64,000 bases of DNA from Vanessa cardui. Taxonomy: Eukaryota > Arthropoda > Insecta > Lepidoptera > Nymphalidae. The stretch covers positions 15,500,001 through 15,564,000 of the forward strand of contig NC_061154.1 of the NCBI RefSeq assembly GCF_905220365.1. Direction: 5' to 3'. Position numbers and translations under genes: made by a program. Positions within the stretch are counted from its first letter, which is position 1; each line of letters starts with the position of its first letter. The notes below the pieces were generated by a model. It made no database searches, was not told the origin of the DNA, and worked only from the letters and a program-made list of their open reading frames with translations. Below are positions 1 through 11,512 of the stretch, piece after piece.

Positions 1-3000
1 GACCAGAACACGTGACGCGGTTGGATCTCGATCCTGAAATAACAAATTGACTTATACAAACCGAAATATTTTCAATTTCATAATTTGTAACAATGCAATC
101 GCCTAGAAAATACGACACAGTTGATATAAAATAATAAGCTATTATATAATAAAAAATATACGCTCGATTTTGGTATCATAAATTCTAAATATATGTATGT
201 ATGTTTATAAGCCTTCGCCAGCAGATATATTAAGAAAAAGCTTTTGAAAAACAAAAAAAGTTAATATAACATTTGACAACAACTACAACAAGAAAATACA
301 TCTTTGCGCAGTAATATTAAATACTTCTGAGTAAAATTTTAAACTTCAGCTTAATATTTTAATCATTCGCTAAAACGACACGCAGAAAATAAATATTTTA
401 AAAATTCAACTGAGCACACGTGGCAAATATTATTTTGCAATATAATCAAATATACACGTGAAATAAAACTTAAATGCATTAATAAAATGTGTGATTTCTA
501 CACGCAACGAAACCAGCGCGTATCGTGTGATCCGTTATTAGGGGGTGTGTAAGCTTTGTGTAACTCATCATCTATTCTACGGCCAAACACCAATTGGCTT
601 TGGTTTGGGTAAGTTACAATGCTTTGTGAGGCAATAGAACTGCAGGCATAAGAGATATAACATTTTAATAGCATACGTTACCCGCACATTGGCTATGCAA
701 GAAATTGTTACCATATTTACAGCGCCGTATCTATGGGCGGTCGTGACCACTTACCATCGGACGATTTACCCGTCTATCTAATAATACTTTACAATATTTA
801 TTTATTTAAAATTGCAATACTTCTAGCGTAAAATATAAAAGTATTAATAACATGTTATGGCAGCGACTTTATTCATATTGAATAAAAAAAATATAAATAA
901 ACACTATATTCTTCGTACGTTTGTATTAAACCTTGACAATATTATCATAAAACAATATGGCTACAATAATCATGACTACGTTCATTCGCAAATAGTTCGG
1001 TAAAATAATAACTTGACGCTTAGCAGTTGCACTTACAATCAGAAAGTATCACGATAAAAATTTTAGATTGCTTTTATAGTTCTACTTCGCGTTGTCATGT
1101 GTGAGGCAAAATAAGTATCTAATGTGCTTTCTTGGAGTTAATAATTTAAATAAATAAATAATTTGCTTCTTACAAAGTTTCATTAAATTTGATTCAGTGG
1201 TTTGGTCGTAAATTAGCTACATACAGGCTTACTTTCACATTTATAATAGTAATATAAATTTATTCTGTGTTTCGTCTACTTTGTCTATTGTTAATATTAT
1301 GACAAGCATTGTAACTTAAAATAATAATAATATTTGTAAACATGACTTATACGAAAAATGTAGGGACTAATTTTTTTATATAATTATTAATTTATTAAGA
1401 CAATTAATATATTGATGTATATTCCATCACTTGCAAAAACATTATTGATAATTTCGCAATGCACATTCATCACAAGCGCTATTATATTAAAAAACGTTTA
1501 TCACCAGCATTGAAAAAATCAGTTTATTTTTATCTAAAACGGTTGTTCAAATAGCACAGATACTTATTTTGAGTTAAATGAAGCAAAAGGCGGCATTGCT
1601 TTACATCTTGTAGTGTAATCTTTAAGAAATCTGCATGTGCAGTACAGACATAATTCAAAAAAATATGTTAGAATGACAAAGTCACAAAAGTTATGAAAAT
1701 ATTTGTATAAAGATATTCTTAATCGAATTTTCGTTTTTTGAAATCGTCTTTTGAAAATCAACGAGCGGTATCTTTAAGACGACATGCACATTAAAACCAC
1801 ACGTCCATTCGCATTCATATTCAAAAAGGTCTTATACATAAAACAAATAATACATATAAATGACTTCAGTAGATTACAAAATATCTTAAATATTAACGTA
1901 AGACATTCGAGCACAGCTGCACACGATAAAATATATTTATTTGTCAACTTTACAACTTATAAACTTTAATGACTTAGAAAGGAAGTACAAGGCAATAACT
2001 TTTTTTTTAATATGAAGATTATTAAGCTCAAAACTGATTAACGGCACACGACCGATATAAAAGTCGCATGTTTGAAACAGACTTTCGGTTTATTGTACTA
2101 CGTCAACATAAGTGTTTCATTCTATGTTTCGTATTTATAGAAGAAATAATAGAATTATTTAAAGAAATAAACCGCAAATCACTTTTTAAGTATTGGGAGC
2201 CAGCACCGAATGAAAACAAATAAATAAACACTTCATGTTAGTCATATATATAGCCAGATATAGCCAGACATATTTTATAAATATAAATAAGCATACATAA
2301 CATCCCAACTCTTTTTCATAGAAATTCGTAGTAAAACCAAATATGGGGATAAAATTACATCATATTAGGAGTTAGTTTGGGTATCAATAAAGATTAGAGT
2401 ATAGCTCACCTTCTGATGAGTTCCAATTGTTCCCAGTCATAGAAAGAGAACGCCATGCCACTTATTGATTTCACACCCAACATGAACCCACCGAAGATAC
2501 CTTTGGAATATAAATATTACATCAGAAAATTTGTTTAATTAAATAGGACAAAAATAACTGATTATGCATCATGGAATTATTAGAAGATTTTTATTTTATT
2601 TCTTAATGTATTGCTTCAAAACACTTCAATTTATTCAATAAACTATTATTCTACTGAGTTCAAAACAAATGCAATTAGTTCTGATAAAATTTTAAAAATA
2701 ATAATTCTTACCCTCTGCACCATATTCAGGCTTAAAACTCTTCCTCTCCTTGAAGTTCTTAAATACTTTCACTGTACTTGAATTCTCAAGGGTAGCATAT
2801 TCGGAGCTATCCAAAGCCCATACGAATTCCTGGGCAGTCCCAAATGCCTTATTTCTAAGTGCCATGGCAGTGTATATGATGTACTCCCCGTCACCACATA
2901 CAACCACAAAGCGACCATTGGGGTTGTGTGCAATAGTTTGAGGGTATATCTCACAGGATCCCATGTCCTTTGCGACCACTGGTACACGTTCACCATCCTT

Positions 3001-6000
3001 GATCTCTGTGCCTGTAAGGGTAATTTAGTCTCATCATATTTTATAGTAAAATAAAACAGACCTACATACATTCCATTATAAGTTTACAAAGAAATACTCT
3101 AAATAGTTTGTATTATGATTTGATGAAGATAAATAATTTTAAGTATCACACACCTTCAGGCAGTGCCTTTAAGTTAACCTGCTGCATTTCAGAATGCTTA
3201 GCCCATATGATTTTGCCTCCGTTCACATCCATAGAAATAGCTGGCTCTTCTCTACCTACCTTTATCATAATAGTGCCTTCATCATACCTGGTGGAAGAAG
3301 ATGATACAAGAATTTTATTAACTTGAAATTTAATATAATAATACAGTGTAAACTCCATGTAACGTCACTCGATTTAACGGCAAACTCTCTAAAGCGTCGA
3401 AATCAATTGGTTTTAGTTGGTTTAGCTTGTATTCTATACAATGAGACACTCTACATAGCATCACACCCACTCTCAATAACGACAAAAATTGAGAAATAAA
3501 AATTAAGTTTTTTTCCTTTTAAGTTGCTAAAATTAGAAAAAACTGCGCATCTGTGTACGTTCTTTTGTCGCTTTATTATTCTAGCCCTCAATAAACTCGA
3601 ATGTCGGCATCACGCATTAGGAACTTTCTAAGAAATTCGTTCATTTGTTTACAAATTGGGATTGCTTGCTCGTGTAGACTGTGACCATGCCTAATAAGTA
3701 TGAGTCATGGATTACAACGTTATCATATGTATTCTACGATTGATGAGGTGGAAACAGAACTTGAGTTTGATAGCGACGACGACCTTCCATTAACTGAGTG
3801 GCTTCAGCAGGTCAACATGGCAGGAAACACGGTAAATTTTCAAACCTACATCGAACATACAACTGCCTGCTTACAACGGCTTCACTCACAGACATAGAAA
3901 TTTTGGATTCAGTGAGAAAAAATGAGGTTCAAGAATAAAGAGATGAAGAAGATGAGACGGATGAGCTTGAGCCTCCACCGAGCGTTAAAGAAGTTCTGAA
4001 AGCAGCTAAATTATTGGAAAATTACTTCCTTTACATCAGATATAAATAAAAAAATTAAAATTATACAACAAAATTACTGGTGCAGGAAAAGGCGTCAGAC
4101 AAAAATAACAGAGTATACGCAATAGCGTTCAAATAAGATATATATATTTTTTGTACATAACTACTAACAATAGACTAAACTAAACTTTTTTTTCGAATTC
4201 TGATTTTTCTTCTCTTCATTTAACGACCACTCTTTATAACGTCATAAAATGCACAGTCCGTTCAGTGTCGTTATATAGAGTTTACACTGTATATACATAA
4301 TTTTTTTGACTAATGTGTGAATCTGTCATATATTTATGTGTATAATAATATAAGATTCAATATCATATTTAATTTAGGTTATGATTATTGTACATAATAA
4401 TGGAAAATAATTATTTAAAACTTGTAGTACAAAAATTATTTAAAAAAGAATAATACTGGTGTATGGAAACTTTATTTTATTTAAAAGATATCTTAATAAA
4501 ATAGCTTTCAAATAATGCAAACATTGTATTGATTATGTAAAACTTTCATTAATTAACTTACCCAATAGCAACATTGTTTGAACCATGCAATGCTGATATA
4601 GTCCATACACGTTCAAAGCCATAGTTAAGAGATGACTCCAGCCTGTAAGTACCCGCATGCCACAGCCTAACTGTCCCATCTTCGGAACCTGTTAGAAGTA
4701 TTGGTAGCTCGGGATGGAATGAAACAGCTGAGACATTCTGTACGTGGCCTGTTATGGAGACAAAAACATACACAGTTTAATATTTTAGAAAGATCTTATG
4801 AAATCTTATTTGACCATAAATTAACAAATGTATTTACTTTCAAGTGTCTGTACACAGGTCTTGTTCTGATAGTCCCAGATTTTAACGAGCCGGTCATCAG
4901 CACCACTAATGAGATAAGGTTTGTCACCACCATGGTAATAATCAACACAGTTCACTCCTTTGTCATGTCCTTCTAATGTGAAATTTGAGATGGAGGACCC
5001 AAGCTGCCACACCTTCAAAATAAATTGGAGAGATATATTAATAATAGATGAAAAATAATTTGAATATCATATTGAAGTTATGACAAGACATAATCTGTTT
5101 TTATCACCATACCTTAACAGTTGTGTCAAGACTAGCACTGGCAAATGTGTTGTTGTCCTTGGGGTTGATAGCGATTTGCATTACATAATGGGTGTGTCCT
5201 TCAAACACTTGCTGACAGGCCCAGTTGCGATCCCAATTCCAAAGCTTGATAAGAAGATCATCTAAAAATGACCATTTATATAATGATAATAACACAAAAA
5301 AATTGTCATTTTAATACACTTTATGGGTATAATTAAAAGACAGTACACACATTAAATTTACTTTTAATGACAATTTAAAAAATATGAAGTCATGTGAATA
5401 TACACTTTTTATTGTATTGAAAAGTGGGTACTGATTATTATATTTTCAGGACTTGAAAAATAATGTGATGTATGTGTAGAATATACTTTAGGATGTCTAC
5501 TTGAAATATAATCTTCATTTATGTTTAAAAATTTATATATTAGAAAATAATATTCATATTTTCCTATTCACAAGCAAAGCAAGATCCATTTTTTGTTCTT
5601 GCATTTACTTTTCAAAGCATTTACTTTTTAATTTACAAATATATCTACTAATATTAAGCCCTAGGCCATGAGATTATGATGTGATAATAATAATTACTCA
5701 TCACAACAAATAAGTAATCAGATTTTGATTATAAGATTAACTTGATTTATTTACTAGTTTTATTAGAGTTGCATTGAAATTATTTAATGACATTTAACAA
5801 AATGCGGATGAAACATAACTTACCACTACTGGTCAATATGTAAGGTTGTGTAGGATGTATTACAATACATCTGACATAATCTGAGTGGGCCTCAAAATTG
5901 TGAATTCTTTCCAATGTGTTGTAGTTAAATATTCTTATTTGCATATCATCTGAACCTGTGACCACCCAATTCTTCCTCGGCACAAATTTAGCTGCACGCA

Positions 6001-6762
6001 CGGGCAGGTCACATACCTGTATTCATCATTACATTTTTTATGTAAGCTTTTAGAGAACATTTTATAAAATTTGAAAAGAAGGTCTTAATAAAATTATGAT
6101 ATAACACTCTTAATAAAAGCTTATTATAGTACTAGTACTAGTTATAGTAATGTGAAGCAATTAATGTTGCTTCATAAAACAGCTTTAGGAAAAATCATGA
6201 GTAACTAAATCTACTGGTTTATGTTTGTGGAACAGAACTGTGCCAATTTATTATACCCTGAATTTGCTACAAGTTTAGTTCATCAATATTAAGACTATTA
6301 CTAATAATAGCTGCATATTTATTATTTTATAAACACTACAATTAATAATCTCCTGTATAGTCAGATAAAGTAATCATTGTGAAATATTAAATTTTAAGAT
6401 TATATATGTAGCATTTTGACCCAAAAACAGGTTGAATATGTACACAACTGGGAAAATAGTGTATAATACTTCTGCATCATTAAAACAGCTGGCTGGACTA
6501 AATGTGATGCTCTAGAACAAATCATCTTGATACACAAATTAGAAGCAGAGCAAATGAAATGAGAGCAATAATGGTAAAAATTATTGATTACCTCAAATCT
6601 TTTAATCTGTGTATGAGTTTCATAATTCCATATATTGACGTCGCCGTTGTATAGTGAGCAAAGCACCCAGGGTTCTGTAGGATGCTGATCCACGCATTTG
6701 ACGCGATCCGACCTGGCCGTCAGCTTCCTCTTGATATCCAATCGCAACGGCTTCGGAAACAT
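1..6762 (-). CDS. COPB2: Coatomer subunit beta' (beta'-COP), 5' nine exons, 3' end outside window
   Basis: Beta'-COP is a subunit of the COPI coat, which forms vesicles for Golgi-to-ER retrieval on cytosolic Golgi membranes. Exons in coding order on the minus strand: 6762-6592, 6016-5824, 5261-5113, 5012-4838, 4748-4562, 3287-3154, 3011-2712, 2500-2410 and 33-1 (cut by the window edge). All junctions have GT..AG and compatible phases, giving about 477 residues of a protein that is usually about 900. The product begins PLRLDIKRKLTARSDRVK after a short MFPK leader, then shows WD40 repeats (VFEGHTHYVMQI, DDRLVKIWDYQNKTCVQTL, LTGSEDGTVRLW) and the second-propeller stretch CEIYPQTIAHNPNGRFVVV. Orthologues usually start MPLRLDIKRK, so either ATG 6762 gives a three-residue longer start or the Met comes from an unseen upstream exon. 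One conserved WD40 Gly-His is Ser-His at the exon 4/5 junction. The alpha-solenoid C-terminal half lies beyond the window. Confidence 0.96.
34..2409. other. Intron 8 of beta'-COP (2.4 kb)
   Basis: AT-rich intron with a donor at 2409-2408 and an acceptor just above position 33 on the minus strand. It holds one short LINE 3'-end relic (719-776). The short open frames at 1564-1761 and 1784-1969 are low-complexity and resemble nothing I know. Confidence 0.75.
719..776 (+). mobile_element. Short relic of a non-LTR retrotransposon 3' end
   Basis: The stretch reading ACAGCGCCGTATCTATGGGC and continuing through GTGACCACTTACCATC matches the 3' end of a family common in Lepidoptera. A longer reverse-oriented copy lies at 56882-57183 in this window. 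No tail or target duplication is visible. Confidence 0.55.
3344..4289 (+). mobile_element. Degraded Tigger/pogo-like DNA transposon with TIRs and TA duplication
   Basis: It sits in the beta'-COP intron between exons 3287-3154 and 4748-4562. Left end CAGTGTAAACTC and right end GAGTTTACACTG form a terminal inverted repeat; the next bases (TATAACGTCACTCG-like) also match imperfectly. Each end is bordered by TA (3342-3343 and 4290-4291), the target duplication expected of the Tc1/mariner superfamily. The 946-bp length is well short of a full Tigger (about 2-2.5 kb), so it is internally deleted. Remaining coding sequence corresponds to the acidic transposase C-terminus (3700-4050). Insertion in a gene intron opposite to the gene's strand is probably neutral. 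Confidence 0.85.
3700..4048 (+). pseudogene. Tigger-type transposase C-terminal remnant
   Basis: The open frame 3700-3897 contains EFDSDDDLPLTEW, and a frame-broken continuation carries an acidic EEDETDELEPPPSVKEV stretch and KAAKLLENYF. This is the arrangement of Tigger/pogo transposase C-termini: an acidic DDDLPL block, then EPPP, then a final helix. The catalytic DDE domain and the CENP-B-like DNA-binding domain are missing, and a stop interrupts the reading after about residue 65. It is non-functional. Confidence 0.7.
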
Positions 6763-9700
6763 TACAACAAACCGTGTTATAATTACGATAAAACACACAA
6801 TATATACTCAAATATTATAATACATTCACGGGAAGCCGACATGCGAATGATGACATACTCCCAACAAATCACTTCCTACGTGGCCGAAACTTTCGTCTAC
6901 ACAAATTTACTGTAATTTACACTTTCTTACACCTTTTACATGGAAAACAGGCGATTCTTACCATTTTTAATAGTTAAAACATGAAAAATTGTCATGCAGA
7001 ATTCGGGAAACCGTGGAACATTGACAGGGTGGGTGGACGTGTCACTTTAATTTTTTTCTAATGCCAAACAATTCGGATACACGTACAACTTACATCAAAC
7101 ATATGACTATTTGTATTGTTTTAATTATAATGAATACAGATTAAAAATTGCTTCCACGTATAAAATATAATAGGTTTTAAGTGTAATTGTAAATATATTT
7201 TTTATAATTATCTGTAATGGTAAAGTAAGGTCCCTCTTCGATTGTATGGCAAATTACTTTATCGATTCTACTGTAGAGAATACATCGTAAAAGACATTTT
7301 TTATAAAACTAATAAAACACTAATAAACATTACGTGGTTTAGAAAATAGAATCAATCTTATTGGAATTAGTATATAAAAACGAAAATTATATCTATCACC
7401 GCAATATATTTTTATAAATAACAGTAAACATATTTTTTTCATTTACTTTCGAATAAAAATAAAAACCTATTTTAATAACGCACGCAATAAAAGTTTTTAT
7501 AACGCACAAAAAATATTTAAAATATCAAGTTTACATAAAAGTTCGAAGTAGTTAAATTAAATTTTCTTTTCTGAAAATGTAATGTTTATTTTATGTTTAA
7601 CCTAAATCCGAAAGTCAGATGTTATCATATTATTAAGGACTGATTTAGAGACTTGTTGATCATAACACTAAAAAGATGAAGACTTAATAAAATAAATTTT
7701 GAAAATGAGAAATAAAATAATAATTTGGTTCGTGCAATAGGATTAGTGTTATTTTTTAAGCCAGCGACAGCAAACACTATTCATTACTATTTGTTTACAA
7801 TTTGTAAAAAATATGAATTTCAGTTGTTTTAATAAATGCCTCTGTAATCTATACAGAATAATTAATTGGCTTGATGCCTTAATTGATTTTTGAGGTAAAA
7901 AGGCGCAACCTTCGATGCTCTAGGTATTAAAATAATATTGAAACAAGAGCGTCAAGTTCAAACTACGTCTCTTACTTACTTTACTACTTGTTGCGATTAA
8001 GTAAACCGAAACTTAGCATAATGAGAAGCTTCGCAATATTTTTATCAACTCGGTGGATCTACGGATAGATCGAATTCTAATTGCCAATTTCTATTACCTT
8101 TATCATTAGTCTAAATTATTTCTTAACCTTAGGGACCTATTCAAGTGAAGAGGATTTAATAGAGAAGAGTATATCATAACCGCGCGATATCTTCAAGTAG
8201 GTACTTCAATCCCTCAACTAAATTTTTTATTCTACTACTCGAACGCCGTCGCAAGCGCGCTGCTTTTCGGTTTCTGGATCGTATCTTCTTTTTATAGAGT
8301 TCCATGGATTACGAAGATGATTACACAAATGTACGTCGCATGTGCTGGTAACGGTAGTGTATAGGCAAACATCTTCATCCATAAAACATATTTTTTTTTT
8401 AATTTAGCATCATTTAAGATTCTGAATGTAAATAATTATCAATTCTTTATTAATCAATATGGCCCAATCAATAGAACATGTGGACTATGAACAAAGATTG
8501 CGTATCGAAACCACAGATTTGTCGAAAGAAAAGGATCGATGAAATCGATACAAGTTGATGAGAGTAAAATAAAAGATTTATTTGTTTTAAAAATTTTAAT
8601 AATGAGAAGACGTATTAACGTTATCATAAAATTATAATCAACTATACGTTTTATTTATGTTAAAATGATTTTGTTCAAATAATTTCTCAATAATATTCTG
8701 CGGACATTACATAGTATAAAAATCATACGAATTTATTATTTATTTTTCCTAAGTCGCTTGAACTCGCTTTGCGACTATACATTCCATTCAACTAAAATAA
8801 CATACAATGTACAATGAGAATACGAGTTTTATTTGATAGACGTGGAGATGAGTCTTGTATGATGGAATTCGGGATAAGTCTTATTTCACATTTTCTTGTT
8901 TATATTGGTTGAAATGTGGCAAATCTGGAGGTAACGACATTAAGGCTGGCTGATTGAATAAAATAACAATTTCTATAAATTTAATAAACCATATGTTGTA
9001 ACTTGCCAATCATCAGTTACATTTAATTAAATAAACAACACACATCAAACATATTAACATGAAATGAATATGAGATAACGAGAATCAGTAAATCCCACGG
9101 TATTTGAGCTTCCGCCAATTAAATAACTGACCAATAACAATGTATGTTATTGTTTAAGAAAACGATTTAAATTTACCTTAGTTCATTTGTGGATTTAATG
9201 CATGGATGATGGAGATATTATTTTACCATCAAGACAATATTTTAGGACTTCTAGAGCAATCAAAATTACACAATTAAGATGAAGTCAATACTACCAATAA
9301 TAAATAACTAAAGGACTAAATAACAATTTTAGTGCATCTCTTATACCGTGATCACTTAATTTTTGGGGCGCTAACCAGCGCCCTGCTATTAGTTTATACC
9401 GTTAGTACGATGTCCCTGTTACTAATTCGTTTGTATAACTTTCTTCTTGAAGAATCCACTTCAACTTTTCTCACACACATATTTGCAAGATAATTAACAA
9501 AATGTGAATTTGGTATGCTATCATGGTTGAGTGCAATAACGCCTTTTAATGTATTGTCAATCTTTTGTATTTGAAAATTTATTTACAATTTAATTTACAT
9601 ATAAATAATTATGTTTATGATGAATATGGTTTTATGATTTATACATATATACAAAAGTGTGCTAAATTATTTGCTACAACACAAATATGTATTTATTTAA

Positions 9701-11431
9701 AGTGTGGATACTAAGAACCACAGATGCGAACAGATCTGATCTGATTTGGGAAATGTTAAAGCGCAAAGGTATAAATGAGATGGCCAAGCTAAGTCACATA
9801 GAAAATAGACCAGTCAAAAAAATCTTATAATAATTGAATCCTATGGATGAATTGTTTTAACGTAATATATTTTTAATTATTTAAAAATAGAAGCATTCAA
9901 ATACTTAATTAAAACAAAATCTGACGATATATTTTAGTGGTTTTTGTTCAATTAGTCCCTCTCTTTAATCATTCAAAAACAAACATTTCATATGACTTTT
10001 ATTTATGACTGAATTGGTCATGACTCATGCTATAATATGTATAGATAAGACTTCAATATATATGCTTGACTTAGGTGATGTCACACACATACACTCTAAT
10101 CTCAACACTATTTCTGGGATGCTGTTTATAAAAACCTACATAACATACTATGTTAAATATCAAAGTATAAGCTTAAAACACTCAAACTATTTAGAACAAT
10201 AGATTCGATAATCATCATTAGACTACAAATACACAGAAGCTCTTACATAAAACAAATATCGAATTAACTCTTTAATTAATAAGAAGTTTGATAAAGTTAG
10301 ACACATCAATGTTTTTAAACTGGAATGTATTTTTTATTCAAAAAGCTTTGGTTATTATCAGGACACATTTATTGGTATATGATGCAAAAATAATAACTTT
10401 AAATACATTCAGTTTTGATATAAATTAACAAAACAAAAACAAAAACTTAAATTATATTCTAGTATTTACAAATAAACAATCACTTAATAATGAACCTTAT
10501 TGGTGAACCGACTATTAGGCAAGATAAATTAATATAATTATTCATGTGTTAAAAGTTTGAGCAATTGAATAAGAACTATTGATATTTGTTTTTTTCCCCG
10601 GGAAGAACTATTTCACTTGATTTCCAGAACATTTAACTATTTTGTTAATTTTAAGATGGAATATCACATTCAAAAGTCATTGAAATATCAGTAGCAGTTA
10701 CTGGACACCTTGATTGATATATTGTTTTCAGTTAGAAACCACTTTCGATTAAGCCAATATCAAAAATGTATCTTGACTACTAAAAATTGTAATGTAAAGT
10801 ACTCATTAAATAATTATTACTATAAATCTTATTTTGAAATTATTACAATTTTTATTTTAAAAAGATTCAAATTGTATCTACAATATTTGATATTTAATAA
10901 AATTCAAAAGGTATTTAATGTAACAGACCAACTAAGGATAATTCTGCAAAAACAGGGTATAAAAACATAAATCTTGATAATTTCTTCTTTTACGTCTGAC
11001 AAAAAGATATTTTATCCAGTATCAGAAGTAACCGTAATGTCTTGTTATATAAAAAATTGTCTATTTTCACGTGCCACATAATCGGTTTCGCCTTCTAGTG
11101 TGATTTAAGGTCTACAAATATGTAGTTGGCTACATGTACTTACTTCTTTTCACTTAAGTATAATTTGAAACATATTTACATATTCTAAATCTTTCGCTAG
11201 ACAGTGAAGAGGATAGATTGTTTTACTATACAGAAATGTGGTTTAATTTTATTCTAACTCTTAGTCCAACATAATGCATAATAGTCATATTCATAACAGT
11301 TTAAGGTAAAAACAATAATGCTAATAATTTTTCACAATTTACAAAAACAATACACCAAAACTTACTATGTTATTTTGTAAGTTCGAAGCGGTTTGTTGTC
11401 ATATAGAAATGTGAAACGTCAATCACAATTA
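6763..11431. other. Intergenic region between beta'-COP 5' end and TAF4 3' end
   Basis: No convincing gene was found. The first few hundred bases upstream of 6762 presumably hold the beta'-COP promoter on the minus strand, but I recognise no core element. A less AT-rich patch at 8160-8350 contains a possible mini-exon at 8304-8330 (see findings), and a perfect 7-bp-stem hairpin lies at 9366-9383. Open frames at 10005-10202 and 10710-10970 are AT-driven and lack protein-like composition. Confidence 0.6.
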
Positions 11432-11437
11432 TTTATT
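11432..11437 (-). terminator. Polyadenylation signal of TAF4
   Basis: AATAAA on the minus strand, about 75 nt downstream of the TAF4 stop codon and followed by TG-containing sequence. It is the nearest canonical signal and implies a short 3' UTR. Confidence 0.6.
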
Positions 11438-11512
11438 TAATAAAGTATATAACACTAGATTAGTTCCCGTCTAAGCTTTTCGTCCACGACGACAGTATCG
11501 TCGCGACCGATA

